Assembly (NCBI RefSeq): GCF_900496975.1
Contig: NZ_UFQC01000025.1
Coordinates: 31,898 to 95,897 of the forward strand
Direction: 5' to 3'
DNA from: Achromobacter veterisilvae
GTDB lineage: Bacteria; Pseudomonadota; Gammaproteobacteria; Burkholderiales; Burkholderiaceae_B
DNA: 64,000 nucleotides
In this document: one piece after another, positions 34,178 to 45,458 of the stretch
How positions within the stretch are numbered: the stretch's first letter is position 1
Layout: the number at the start of each line of letters is the position of its first letter
The notes under the pieces: model-generated
Seen by the model: the letters and a program-made list of their open reading frames with translations, nothing else
The model's database searches: none
What the model was told of the DNA's origin: nothing
Program-made: the position numbers and the translations under genes

Positions 34178-35076
34178 AGCCGACAGACATGCAGGTCGTC
34201 AAATCGATAGGCGCCGTCAAGCCGCGCAGCATCAAGGTCGCGGCCATTACGGCGGTGCTGTTCGTGCTGATCCTCTTCCTGGCCTTCGGCTCATGGTTCC
34301 AGGTGGACCAGGGCGAGCGCGGCGTGGTGCTGCGCAACGGCAAGCTGGTGCGCGTGTCCGAACCCGGCCTGGACTTCAAGACCCCCTTCATCGACAGCGT
34401 GATGATGGTGTCCGTGCGCGACCATACGTTCGTGTTCGAGAAGCTGGAGGCCTACAGCTATGACCAGCAGCCGGCGTCGCTGCGGGTGTCGGTGACCTAC
34501 CGCGTGCCGCCCGAGCACGTGGCCGAGCTGTATTCCGAATACGGCACGATCAACAATCTGCAGATGCGGGTGCTGGAACGCAAGACGCCGGATTCGGTGA
34601 AGAACGTGTTCGGCCAGTACACCGCCGTGCGCGCCATCCAGGAACGCCAGAAGCTGGGCCTGGACGTGAACGAATCCGTGCGCAAGACGATGGAGGGCGC
34701 GCCGGTGCAGGTGGTGGGCGTGCAGATCGAAGAGGTCGGGTTTTCGCAGGCCTACGAGCATTCCATCGAGCAGCGCATGCTGGCCCAGGTGCAGATCGAG
34801 ACCACCCGCCAGCAAAAGGAAACGGCGACGATCAACGCCGAAATCCAGGTGGTGAAGGCCAAGGCCGAGGCCGACGCCCGCCGCCAGCAGTTCACGGCGG
34901 AAGCCGACGGCATCCGCATGCGGGGCGAGGCCGAGGCCGCCGCGATCCGCGCCAAGGCCGAAGCGCTGGCCGCCAACACCAACCTGGTGAGCCTGAACGC
35001 GGTGGAAAAGTGGGACGGCGTGCTGCCGGCGACGCAGGTCCCGGGCGCGGCCTTGCCCTTCATCGGCATCAAGTAG
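34174..35076 (+). CDS. SPFH/prohibitin-family membrane protein
   Basis: A 300-residue protein with a membrane anchor at about 22-45 and an SPFH domain starting WFQVDQGERGVVLRNGKL and continuing to about 220 (TYRVPPEHVAELYSEYG, then VQVVGVQIEEVGFSQAYE). A coiled-coil tail (TRQQKETATINAEIQVVKAKAEADARR) follows. Such proteins form ring assemblies at the membrane and modulate proteases such as FtsH. The GTG start at 34174 is fixed by AAAGGG upstream and coupling to the 38-residue gene. A 9-bp hairpin follows. Confidence 0.9.
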   Translation: MKPTDMQVVKSIGAVKPRSIKVAAITAVLFVLILFLAFGSWFQVDQGERGVVLRNGKLVRVSEPGLDFKTPFIDSVMMVSVRDHTFVFEKLEAYSYDQQPASLRVSVTYRVPPEHVAELYSEYGTINNLQMRVLERKTPDSVKNVFGQYTAVRAIQERQKLGLDVNESVRKTMEGAPVQVVGVQIEEVGFSQAYEHSIEQRMLAQVQIETTRQQKETATINAEIQVVKAKAEADARRQQFTAEADGIRMRGEAEAAAIRAKAEALAANTNLVSLNAVEKWDGVLPATQVPGAALPFIGIK

Positions 35077-35126
35077 CCGCCGCGGCGGACGCCCTCCATC
35101 GCTTCGTCCGATTTTCGCCACATTCC

Positions 35127-35161
35127 GCCGCGGGAGCCTCCCGCGGCCTAGGGATATCCCT
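35127..35161 (+). terminator. Hairpin and adjacent palindrome after the SPFH gene
   Basis: GCCGCGGGA (35127-35135) pairs with TCCCGCGGC (35139-35147) around a GCC loop: a 9-bp perfect stem 50 bp past the stop without a T-run. Three bases later, AGGGATATCCCT (35150-35161) is a perfect 12-bp palindrome. The first is a probable weak terminator; the second could be a binding site for the following gene. The rest of the roughly 210-bp gap shows nothing else. Confidence 0.5.
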
Positions 35162-35287
35162 CTGTCAAGAATTGCAAACCGGGCGCATCTTGACCGTACA
35201 GGCAAACGCGGCCGGCGATACGATCGCCGGAAGATCCCCGCGGGATCCGCGCGCTTGCGCATAAGCTTCAGCAAGAAGGAGACGTGG

Positions 35288-35530
35288 ATGTCTCAGATGG
35301 AATGGACGCCCGGCGATACCCTGCCGGACCGTCACGGCTATTACGAAACGCGGTTCGACACGGGGTGCACCGCGATCACGCTCTACAGCGTGCTGGGTTG
35401 GATGCCGGTGAAGGCGACCGGAAACATGGTGAGCTGGCGGGCCCTGTCGCCAGCCGCGGAAAGGCAGGAGGCCGAGCGGCACCTGGAGGAACTGAGGGCC
35501 GCCCAGTGCCATATCCCGATGGATTACTGA
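35288..35530 (+). CDS. Small hypothetical protein
   Basis: An 80-residue soluble protein, unrecognised. Trp/Tyr-rich first half (MEWTPGDTLPDRHGYYETRF, then LYSVLGWMP) and a helical acidic end (AAERQEAERHLEELRAAQ). AAGGAG sits 8 nt before the ATG at 35288, a strong ribosome site that fixes the start. It is monocistronic between the SPFH gene and the second sigma-factor gene. Confidence 0.7.
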   Translation: MSQMEWTPGDTLPDRHGYYETRFDTGCTAITLYSVLGWMPVKATGNMVSWRALSPAAERQEAERHLEELRAAQCHIPMDY

Positions 35531-35560
35531 ACGCGGCCGTTCAAGGGCCGTGAGGGGATA

Positions 35561-35597
35561 GGATAGAATATAAATAGTTCCTATTTACGTTCTATCC
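35561..35597. promoter_or_regulatory. 37-bp hyphenated dyad before fecI-2
   Basis: GGATAGAA-TA-TAAATAG-TTC-CTATTTA-CG-TTCTATCC: an 8-bp outer arm (35561-35568 with 35590-35597), a 2-bp mismatch, and a 7-bp inner arm (35571-35577 with 35581-35587) around a 3-nt centre at 35579. It covers the only AT-rich -10 candidates (TAGAAT 35564-35569, TATAAA 35569-35574) and ends 11 bp before the TTG start. It does not fit a Fur box. Either a repressor operator or a leader hairpin. Confidence 0.75.
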
Positions 35598-35608
35598 AGG
35601 GTAGCGCC

Positions 35609-36127
35609 TTGCCTACGCCCGATTCCTTGAGCGCCGACACCGTCACGAAGATCTACCGGGATCATCACGGCTGGCTGTCGGGCTGGCTGCGCAAGAAGCT
35701 GGGCAATTCCTTCGACGCCGCGGACCTGGCGCACGACACCTTCGTGCGCCTGATGGCCGGGCGCAGGCAGGGGGCCGGCGCCGAGCCGCGCGCGCTGCTG
35801 ACCCACATCGCGAAGGGGCTGGTCGTGGACCACTGGCGCCGCCGCGCGCTGGAGGACGCCTATCTGGCCGTCGTCGCGCAGCTTCCGGCGCCGGAGGTGC
35901 CGTCGCCCGAGGCGCGGGCGCTCATCCTGGAAACCCTGCTCGCCATCGACGCCACGCTGCGCGCCCTGCCGGCCAGCACGCGCGAAATCTTCCTGATGTC
36001 GCAGTTCGACGGGATGGGCTACGACGCCATCGCGCAGCGCCTGGGCGTGTCGCTGTCCACCGTCAAGCGCCGCATGCAGGCGGCGTTGACCGCCTGCCTG
36101 ATCGCCTATCAGGCCGACGCGCCATGA
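35609..36127 (+). CDS. ECF sigma factor, FecI type (second)
   Basis: A 172-residue ECF sigma factor. The N-terminus SADTVTKIYRDHHGWLSGWLRKKLG and DAADLAHDTFVRLM are the typical FecI region 2; LLTHIAKGLVVDHWRRRALE and LPASTREIFLMSQFDGMGYDAIAQRLG with STVKRRMQAAL complete regions 2.4-4. The start is a TTG at 35609, preceded by CAGGG at spacing 8; no ATG exists before region 2. A long dyad lies just upstream. The fecR gene follows after 19 bp. Confidence 0.92.
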   Translation: MPTPDSLSADTVTKIYRDHHGWLSGWLRKKLGNSFDAADLAHDTFVRLMAGRRQGAGAEPRALLTHIAKGLVVDHWRRRALEDAYLAVVAQLPAPEVPSPEARALILETLLAIDATLRALPASTREIFLMSQFDGMGYDAIAQRLGVSLSTVKRRMQAALTACLIAYQADAP

Positions 36128-36146
36128 ACCCGCAGCAGGTGGTCCG

Positions 36147-37118
36147 ATGAGCGCCGCCGTCGATCCCGCCATCCTGAAGGAAGCGGCGGGCTGGGTGGTG
36201 CGCTGGCAGTCCGAGACCCTGTCGGCGTCCGACCGCGCCGAGTTCGAGCGTTGGCGCGGACGCAGCGCCGAGCATGCCGCCGCCTGGGCGCGGGCCGAGG
36301 AAATGCTGCGCGGATTCGGACAGGTGCCGCCGCGGATCGGAGGCGACACCTTGCGCCGGCTCGACCGCCCGGGCCGCCGGCAGGCCATGCGCGCGCTGGG
36401 CGGTCTGCTGGTCCTGGCGCCCGCCGTGTGGTGGGGCGCGCGCGAACTGCCCTGGCGGGCGTGGAGCGCGGATGCGCGCACGGCGACCGGCGAGCGCCGC
36501 CGCATGGAACTGGCCGACGGCACGCAACTGGTGCTGAACACCGCCAGCGCGGTGGACATCGACTACACCCCCCGGCAGCGCCTGCTGTGGCTGCGGGCTG
36601 GCGAAATCCTGCTGACCACCGGCCACGATCCTTCGCCGGTTCCGCGCCCCTTCATCGTCCAGACCGGACAGGGCGCGATCCGCGCGCTGGGCACGCGTTT
36701 CATGGTGCGCGACGAAGGCGGCTCGGTGCGTGTCGCGGTCTTCGACGGCGCGGTCGAGATCCGGCCCGCGTCTGCGGGAGCGGCCGCCATGCTGCTGCCG
36801 GCGGGGCGGCAGACGGTCTTCAACGCGCGCGAAGTCGGCCTCCAGGTCCCGGCCGACGAGTCGGCGGTGTCGTGGGAGCAGGGCATGCTCGCCGTCCGGA
36901 ACTGGCGGCTGGCCGACCTGGTGGACGAACTGGGCCGTTATCGCCGGGGCGTGTTGCGCTGCGACCCGGCGGTGGCCGGGCTGCGGGTGTCGGGGGCCTT
37001 CCCGCTGAACGACATCGACGCCAGCCTGCGGCTCCTGGAAAAGACGCTGCCGGTGAGGGTGAGCCGGATCACGCCGTACTGGACGACGCTCGCGCCCCGC
37101 GCCGGCGTTACAAATTAA
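36147..37118 (+). CDS. FecR-family sigma regulator (second)
   Basis: A 323-residue FecR. Cytoplasmic segment KEAAGWVVRWQSETLSASDRAEF...RWRGRSAEHAAAWARAE; a short hydrophobic stretch near 81-95 (ALGGLLVLAPAVWWG); periplasmic FecR domain LADGTQLVLNTASAVDIDY, RAGEILLTTGHD, ALGTRFMVRDEGG; C-terminal LADLVDELGRYRRG and SGAFPLNDIDASLRLLEKT. Partner of the preceding sigma factor. Start ATG at 36147. Confidence 0.92.
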   Translation: MSAAVDPAILKEAAGWVVRWQSETLSASDRAEFERWRGRSAEHAAAWARAEEMLRGFGQVPPRIGGDTLRRLDRPGRRQAMRALGGLLVLAPAVWWGARELPWRAWSADARTATGERRRMELADGTQLVLNTASAVDIDYTPRQRLLWLRAGEILLTTGHDPSPVPRPFIVQTGQGAIRALGTRFMVRDEGGSVRVAVFDGAVEIRPASAGAAAMLLPAGRQTVFNAREVGLQVPADESAVSWEQGMLAVRNWRLADLVDELGRYRRGVLRCDPAVAGLRVSGAFPLNDIDASLRLLEKTLPVRVSRITPYWTTLAPRAGVTN

Positions 37119-37214
37119 TCGCAGACCGGCTGACACTTTTTTCCGCTTCGTTCGGTGTACCGGGTGAATCGCCGCGACCCGCGCGCTACCCAGTCCCTTA
37201 CGAAGGATCGTTTC

Positions 37215-39680
37215 ATGGTTTCCAGAATTCCCCGTTTGCCGCGCACGCCTCGCGGCAAAGCCGTTCTGCCGCCCGTGGGCGCGATGGTCCGGGCCGCCGG
37301 CCTGGGCCTGGCGCTGCTGGCCTCGGCGGGAGCCCCTTCACCGGCCGCGGCGGCGGACACCGTCAGCAGCGCGGCGCGCAAGTCCTACGCCATCGCCGCG
37401 GGCCCCCTGGGCGACGTGCTCGCCCAGTTCGCCGCGGCGTCGGGCGTGCCCCTGTCGTTCGATCCGGCGATGTTGTCGGGCCGGCGCAGCGACGGGCTGA
37501 ACGGCGCCTACACCGCGCAGGAGGGATTTTCCCGCTTGCTGGCCGGTTCGGGCTATGCCTTGTCGGAGCAGGGCGATGGCGCCTATGCCTTGCGCAAGCT
37601 GCCGCCCGGCCCGGGAGAGCGGCTGACCGTGCTGCCCACGGTTACCGTCGCCGGCGCGGGCGTGGCAGGCGATGCGTTGCCGGCGGAGTACGCCGGCGGC
37701 CAGGTGGCCCGCGGCGGCCGCCTGGGGCTGCTGGGCAACCGCGACGTGATGGACGCGCCGTTCAACGTCACGAACTACACGTCCGAACTGCTGGCGAACC
37801 GCCAGGCGGTGACGCTGGCCGACGCGCTGAACGTCGAGCCCTCGGTGCGCTTCACCGGCCAGATCGGCGGCGTGACCGATTCGTTCTACATCCGCGGCTT
37901 TCCCATCGGCGAAGGCAACCTCGGCGAGATTGCCTTCGACGGTGTCTACGGCGTGGCGCCCAACTATCACGTCTTCACCGATTACATCGAGCGGGTGGAG
38001 GTGCTGAAGGGGCCGGCCGCGCTTCTTTACGGCATGTCGCCCAACAGCGGCGTGGGCGGCGTGATCAACATGGTGCCCAAGCGGGCGCTGCCCGAGGACC
38101 TGACCCGCGTGTCGGCCGATTACATGGCCGATTCGCAGTTCGGCGCCCGGGCCGACCTGAGCCGCCGCTTCGGCGCCGCCGGCGAATGGGGGGTGCGCGT
38201 CAACGGCATGCACCGCCAGGGCGATACGCCGCTGGACAATCTGCATTCGCGCACCGACATCGGCGCCTTGTCGCTGGATTACCAGGGCGAACGCCTGCGC
38301 GCGTCGCTGGACCTGCTGACGCAGAACGAGAAGATCGACGCGCCCACGCGGCCTTTCCTGGTGGCCGCCGGCATCGACGCGCCGCACGCGGCCGACGGCC
38401 GGCGCAACGCCACGCAGCCGTGGGGCTGGTGGAAGTCCGACGGACAATCGGCGCTGCTGAGGGTGGAGTACGACATCGGCGACCGCCTGACGGTGTTCGC
38501 CGACGCGGGCGGTTCGGACACCAGCATCGCGCGGCTGTCGGACCAGACGCCCACGATCGTGAACGAAGCCGGCGATACGCTCGTCACGCCGAACAACTTC
38601 CGGTTCCAGGTGGACCGCAGTACCTACAACGCCGGCTTGCGGGCCAAGCTGGACACGGGGCCGGTGCGCCATGCCATCAGCTTCATGGGCAGCCTGTACA
38701 GCGACCGCAATTCGCAGGCGAGCGTGATGGGCACGCCCCTCGCGTCCAACATCTACCACCCCGTCACGCGTCCGGAGCAGTACATCCCCGCGCCGGCGAA
38801 CGTGCCCAAGGTGTCGTCGTCCGACCTTTCCGGCTTGGCCCTGGCCGATACGCTCAGCATCCTGGACGAGCGCGCCCAACTGACCCTGGGGGTGCGTCAG
38901 CAGCGCATCGAGTCCCGCAATTTCAACGCGGCGACCGGCGAGCGGACCGTCAGCTATGACGAGCGCGCGACCACGCCGCTGGCGGGCCTCGTCGTCAAGC
39001 CCTGGAACCATGTATCGTTCTACGCCAACTACGTTGAAGGCCTGAGCAAGGGCGACGTGGCGCCCGCCACCGCGTCCAACGCGGGCCAGGTGTTCAAGCC
39101 CTACAAGGCGAAGCAGAAGGAGGTGGGCGTCAAGCTGGACCTGGACAGCGCCATGCTGACGCTGAGCGCCTTCGAAATCACCAAGCCCAGCGGCCAGTTG
39201 ACCGATGGCGTGTACGGCGCCGACAGCGAGCAGCGCAATCGCGGGCTGGAGTTCAACGTCGCCGGCGAACCCCTGCGTGGGCTGCGCCTGCTGGGCGGGG
39301 TGACGTTCCTGGACGCGGAGCTGACGCGCACGGCCAGCCGCGCCACGGTGGGCAACCGGCCCGTGGGCGTGCCCAAGGTGTCGGTCAATCTGGGCGCGGA
39401 GTGGGATACGCCGTGGGTGGCCGGCCTGACCCTGACGGGCAGCATGGTCCACACCGGGCGCGAATACATCAACCAGGCCAACACGCAGTCCGTGCCGTCG
39501 TGGACCACCTTCGACCTGGGGGCGCGCTACGCCGCCAAGGTCTACGGCAAGGACGTCACGCTGCGGGCCAACGTGGTCAATGTGTTCAACCGGGCGTACT
39601 GGTCCGGCGTGGCTTCGTACGGCACGATCTCGCAGGGCGTGCCGCGCACAGTGATGCTGTCGGCTTCCATGGATTTCTGA
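37215..39680 (+). CDS. TonB-dependent siderophore receptor with signalling domain (second)
   Basis: An 821-residue transducer receptor. Signal peptide to about residue 47 (SPAAAA). STN domain about 55-130 (KSYAIAAGPLGDVLAQFAAA). TonB box-like VLPTVTVAG. The plug includes NVTNYTSELLANRQAVTLADAL and RVEVLKGPAALLYGMSPNSGVGGVIN. The barrel ends PRTVMLSASMDF with terminal Phe. AAGGA lies 8 nt before the ATG at 37215. It completes the second fecI-fecR-receptor unit; a ferric siderophore ligand is likely, identity unknown. Confidence 0.94.
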   Translation: MVSRIPRLPRTPRGKAVLPPVGAMVRAAGLGLALLASAGAPSPAAAADTVSSAARKSYAIAAGPLGDVLAQFAAASGVPLSFDPAMLSGRRSDGLNGAYTAQEGFSRLLAGSGYALSEQGDGAYALRKLPPGPGERLTVLPTVTVAGAGVAGDALPAEYAGGQVARGGRLGLLGNRDVMDAPFNVTNYTSELLANRQAVTLADALNVEPSVRFTGQIGGVTDSFYIRGFPIGEGNLGEIAFDGVYGVAPNYHVFTDYIERVEVLKGPAALLYGMSPNSGVGGVINMVPKRALPEDLTRVSADYMADSQFGARADLSRRFGAAGEWGVRVNGMHRQGDTPLDNLHSRTDIGALSLDYQGERLRASLDLLTQNEKIDAPTRPFLVAAGIDAPHAADGRRNATQPWGWWKSDGQSALLRVEYDIGDRLTVFADAGGSDTSIARLSDQTPTIVNEAGDTLVTPNNFRFQVDRSTYNAGLRAKLDTGPVRHAISFMGSLYSDRNSQASVMGTPLASNIYHPVTRPEQYIPAPANVPKVSSSDLSGLALADTLSILDERAQLTLGVRQQRIESRNFNAATGERTVSYDERATTPLAGLVVKPWNHVSFYANYVEGLSKGDVAPATASNAGQVFKPYKAKQKEVGVKLDLDSAMLTLSAFEITKPSGQLTDGVYGADSEQRNRGLEFNVAGEPLRGLRLLGGVTFLDAELTRTASRATVGNRPVGVPKVSVNLGAEWDTPWVAGLTLTGSMVHTGREYINQANTQSVPSWTTFDLGARYAAKVYGKDVTLRANVVNVFNRAYWSGVASYGTISQGVPRTVMLSASMDF

Positions 39681-39695
39681 AGCCGCCGCGGCGCA

Positions 39696-40751
39696 TCACG
39701 CCTGGCGCGGCGCGAACACCATGCACACCGGGCTGCCGACGCGCAGGACGCAGCCGTCTTCCGCCAGGGTGCCGTCGCGCGGATCGACCTGGAACCGCGC
39801 CAGGGTGTCGCTGTCCTCGTTGAGCGCGAACAGGAAGCGGCCGTCGGGAGACAGGGTGAAAAAGCGCGGCGTCCTGCCGCGGGTCGATGCGTGCTGGCGC
39901 GGCGTCAGCCTGCCGCTGGCGGGGTCCACCCCGAACACGGCGATGCTGTCGTCGCCGCGGTTGGAAACGTACAGGTGGCGGCCGTGCGCGTCCATCGCGA
40001 TGCCGGCGGCGCGGCTGTTGCCGGTGCAGGTGTCGGGCAGCGTGGGCAGCACCTGGAACGGCCGCAGCGCGCCGGCTTCCAGCGCATAGGCGGCCACGGT
40101 GTTGTCCAGTTCATTGACCACGTAGAGCCACGCGCCGGACGGGTGGAAGACGGCGTGGCGCGGGCCGGCGCCTTCGCGCGCGGCGGCCGCGCAAACCGGT
40201 TCCGCGCCGACGCCGCGTTCGTCCAGCGCGAAGAGGAATACGCGGTCCAGGCCCTTGTCCGGCACCGCCACGTAGCGGCCGGACGGGTCGACGAGGTTGT
40301 AGTGCGGCTTGGCGAAAGGCTGCTCCTTGCGGTGCGGCCCGGGCTCGCCTTCAAGGCGAACCGTTTGCGATACGGGGTCCAGCGACCCGTCGCCCGCCAC
40401 GGGCAGCACGGCCAGCGTGCCGGCCAGGTGGTTCGACACCATCAGGTAGCGGCCCGAGGGACCCAGGGCAAGATGCACGGGATTGCGTCCTTCGCAGGAC
40501 TGCGTGCGCCACGGCGCCAGGGATCCGTCGCGCGTGTCGCGGCGCAGCGCGCTGACCTCGTGGCTGTCGCCATGCACGGTGTACAGCACCGGCAGGGCGG
40601 GATGCGGCAGCAGGTAGGAAGGATTGAGCAGGCCGCCCATCACCTGCGTCAGGGTCAGCGTCCCGCTGCCGGGGTCGTAGTCGAAAACGCTGATGCCCTC
40701 GCCGCGGGCGCTGCGTTCGCGCGTGGTGCGGGAGCCGATATAGACGTGCAT
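39696..40751 (-). CDS. Beta-propeller lactonase (6-phosphogluconolactonase-like)
   Basis: A 351-residue seven-bladed beta-propeller of the Pgl/CMLE lactonase family. Repeated blade motifs are visible: GGLLNPSYLLPHPALPVLYTV, NPVHLALGPSGRYLMVSNH, PHYNLVDPSGRYVAVPDKG, PRHAVFHPSGAWLYVVNEL, IAMDAHGRHLYVSNRGDDSI and TPRFFTLSPDGRFLFALNED. The family opens sugar or carboxylic-acid lactones. It is third in a transcript after aconitase and a GntR regulator, so the true substrate may be the lactone of a hydroxy-tricarboxylate rather than 6-phosphogluconolactone. Start 40751. Confidence 0.88.
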   Translation of the reverse strand: MHVYIGSRTTRERSARGEGISVFDYDPGSGTLTLTQVMGGLLNPSYLLPHPALPVLYTVHGDSHEVSALRRDTRDGSLAPWRTQSCEGRNPVHLALGPSGRYLMVSNHLAGTLAVLPVAGDGSLDPVSQTVRLEGEPGPHRKEQPFAKPHYNLVDPSGRYVAVPDKGLDRVFLFALDERGVGAEPVCAAAAREGAGPRHAVFHPSGAWLYVVNELDNTVAAYALEAGALRPFQVLPTLPDTCTGNSRAAGIAMDAHGRHLYVSNRGDDSIAVFGVDPASGRLTPRQHASTRGRTPRFFTLSPDGRFLFALNEDSDTLARFQVDPRDGTLAEDGCVLRVGSPVCMVFAPRQA

Positions 40752-40786
40752 GGCGCGAGCCTCGTCGGGTAGGAATGGAGCCGGCC

Positions 40787-41676
40787 CTAGGCCAGGATGC
40801 CGCGGATGCGGGCCAGGTTGTCCAGGGTGCTGCGCAGATGGATGGCCAATGCCTCGGCGGCCTCTTCGTTGCGTTCGCGCTCCAGCAGGTCCAGGATCGC
40901 CAGGTGCTGGTCGCAGTGCTGCTTGTAGCGGCTGCGGTCCTGCATGGAGCGGTACGAAAGCAGGCGGCGCACGCGGTTGACGCGCTTGATCGTGTCGATG
41001 AAGAAGGGGTTGCCCGACGCTTCCACCAGCGATTCGTGGAAGCGCACGCCGCGTTCGTGCAGTTGATCCGCCGTGTCGGTGGCGATGCCGCCGTCCAGCA
41101 GGTGCTTTTCCGCGGCGCGGCAGCGCGCCAGGACGGCCTTGTCGATATGGAACGTCGGTTCCAGGAGCGCCGCCGGCTCCAGCGCCAGCCGCAGCCGGTA
41201 GGACTGAAGCAGGCTGTCCGGCGTCGTCATCATGGAAGAGAATTCCCAGCCGTAGCCGGGCCGGCGATGCGCCCAGCCCTCCTGCGAGATGCGCGCCAGC
41301 AGGGCCTGGGCCTGCGCGTTGGTCAGCGCGTAGCGCGCGCGCAACTGGGCTTCGCTGCACTGCATGGGCAGTTCGCCGCGCAGCAGTTCGTCGGCCAGCC
41401 GGAAATAACTTTGCGTCACGATGTCGTCCACGGAGGGCTGCGCGAGCCCGGCGCCGTCCTGCGTCAGCGCATCGAAATCCTGCCGCAGGAAGTAGCCGCG
41501 GTTGGGCCTGCGTGTCACGATGCCGTGCTGTTCGAGAATGCCCAGCGCGTCGTTGACCGGCGAGCGCGACAGGCGCAGCCGGTCCGCGAGCTTCTGCGCG
41601 GTCAGGTGCGCGCCTTCGGGCAGGCGCTCTTCCTTGATCAGCTCCAGGATTTTGTTGACGGTATTGGTTTGCGCGC

Positions 41677-41680
<4 letters not shown>
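40787..41680 (-). CDS. GntR-family regulator, FCD (FadR) subgroup
   Basis: A 297-residue GntR regulator, longer than most (about 240). The winged helix is at the N-terminus (LTAQKLADRLRLSRSPVNDALGILEQHGIV). A second helical segment resembling another winged HTH spans about 95-145, and the FCD effector domain follows, with ERGVRFHESLVEASGNPFF and the metal-ligating His (QHCDQHLAILDLLERE). FCD members respond to organic acids. Its ATG overlaps the aconitase stop by 4 bp, so it is co-transcribed and probably autoregulates the locus through the divergent region at 44320-44397. Confidence 0.9.
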
Positions 41681-44319
<2,639 letters not shown>

Positions 44320-44397
44320 TTTTGCATATTGAATCTATAAAATGCAATTAAGGAAAAACCCGGCCGGGCAGAGAACCGGCCGCACAGGAGACAGACC
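44320..44397. promoter_or_regulatory. Divergent operator/promoter region, aconitase / Bug protein
   Basis: An AT-rich 78-bp gap. TTGCAT (44322-44327) and ATGCAA (44342-44347) form an inverted repeat separated by 14 bp; TATAAA (44336-44341) lies between them. It is the natural site for the locus's GntR protein to control both transcripts. Confidence 0.5.
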
Positions 44398-45381
44398 ATG
44401 CATGCAATCCGTACCCTGGCCGCTGGCGCGGCCCTGGCGTTGGCCGCGGCGGCCCCGCTGCACGCCGCCGACCCGGCCGCGGGCCGGCCCGTGACCCTGA
44501 TCGTGCCGTTTGCCGCGGGCGGCGGGGTGGACGGGATGGGCAGGCTGCTGGCCGAGCGGCTGCGCGGCGAAATGCCGCAAGGGGTTGTGGTCGAAAACAA
44601 GCCCGGCGCCAGCGGCATGCTGGGCGCGCAGACGGTGGTGCGTTCCGCTCCGGACGGCGCCACCCTGCTGCTGGGCTCGGCGGGCGAGACCGCGATCAAT
44701 CCGCTGGTGTTCAAGAGCAAGATGCAATACCAGCCGGAGAAGGACCTGGCGCCGATCGCGCTGATAGCTCGCGTGCCCAACGTGCTGGTCGCCAATCCCA
44801 GGCTGCCGGTGTCCAGCGTGGAGCAGTTGGTCGCCTACGGCCGGGCCAATCCCGACAGGCTGACCTACGCGACCAGCGGCGTGGGCAATCCGCAGCACCT
44901 GAACGGCGAGCTGCTGCAATCGCTGGCCGGGATCAAGATGGTGCACGTCCCGTACAAGGGGGCGTCGGCGCAGTTGGTGGACGTGGCCGCCGGCAGCGTG
45001 GACTTGACGTTCGTCAGCCTGGCGGGCGCGCTGCCTTTCATCAAGAGCGGCAAGGTCAAGCCGTTGGCCGTCACGTCCGCGAAGCGGGCCTCGTTCGCGC
45101 CGGATATTCCCGCCGTGGCGGAGTACGCGCCGCTCGCGGACTACGCGCTGGAGAACTGGTTCGGCGTGTTCGTGCCGGCCGCGACGCCGGCGGACGTGCA
45201 GCAGAAGCTGGCCGCCGCGATCGGCCGCGCGCTGAAGGACGAGAAGCTGGTGGCCAGCCTGCGCGAACTGGGCGGGGAAGTGCAGCCCATGAGCCAGGAC
45301 GAATTCCGCGATTTCATCAAGGCGCAGACGGCGGTGTTCGCCAAGGTCGTGGCGGACGGGCACATCACGGCGGAAAACTGA
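44398..45381 (+). CDS. Bug/TctC-family tricarboxylate-type binding protein
   Basis: A 327-residue periplasmic solute-binding protein (signal peptide to LHA, residue 23). Family blocks: RPVTLIVPFAAGGGVDGMGRLLAERL, VENKPGASGMLGAQTVV, the MQYQPEKDLAPIALIARVPN region, and MVHVPYKGASAQLVDVAAGSVDL. Bug proteins are expanded in Bordetella relatives and bind carboxylates such as citrate, tartrate or glutamate. No TctA/TctB membrane genes adjoin. Divergence from aconitase implies the ligand feeds it. GGAGACAG precedes the ATG. Confidence 0.92.
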   Translation: MHAIRTLAAGAALALAAAAPLHAADPAAGRPVTLIVPFAAGGGVDGMGRLLAERLRGEMPQGVVVENKPGASGMLGAQTVVRSAPDGATLLLGSAGETAINPLVFKSKMQYQPEKDLAPIALIARVPNVLVANPRLPVSSVEQLVAYGRANPDRLTYATSGVGNPQHLNGELLQSLAGIKMVHVPYKGASAQLVDVAAGSVDLTFVSLAGALPFIKSGKVKPLAVTSAKRASFAPDIPAVAEYAPLADYALENWFGVFVPAATPADVQQKLAAAIGRALKDEKLVASLRELGGEVQPMSQDEFRDFIKAQTAVFAKVVADGHITAEN

Positions 45382-45458
45382 GGCGCGTCCGCGCCGGGGG
45401 AGGCCGGGCCGCTTGAAGTATGCTTACCCGCTTCATGGATTTCCCCCGGCTTGCCGCA

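Noticed and set aside
35150..35161. AGGGATATCCCT as a phage or transposon attachment site
   Set aside because: A single 12-bp palindrome without integrase, direct repeats or a tRNA gene nearby.
36251..38959. 902-codon open frame across fecR and the second receptor
   Set aside because: Out-of-frame shadow with Arg/Gly/Pro bias and no motif, whereas the overlapping FecR and receptor frames are complete.
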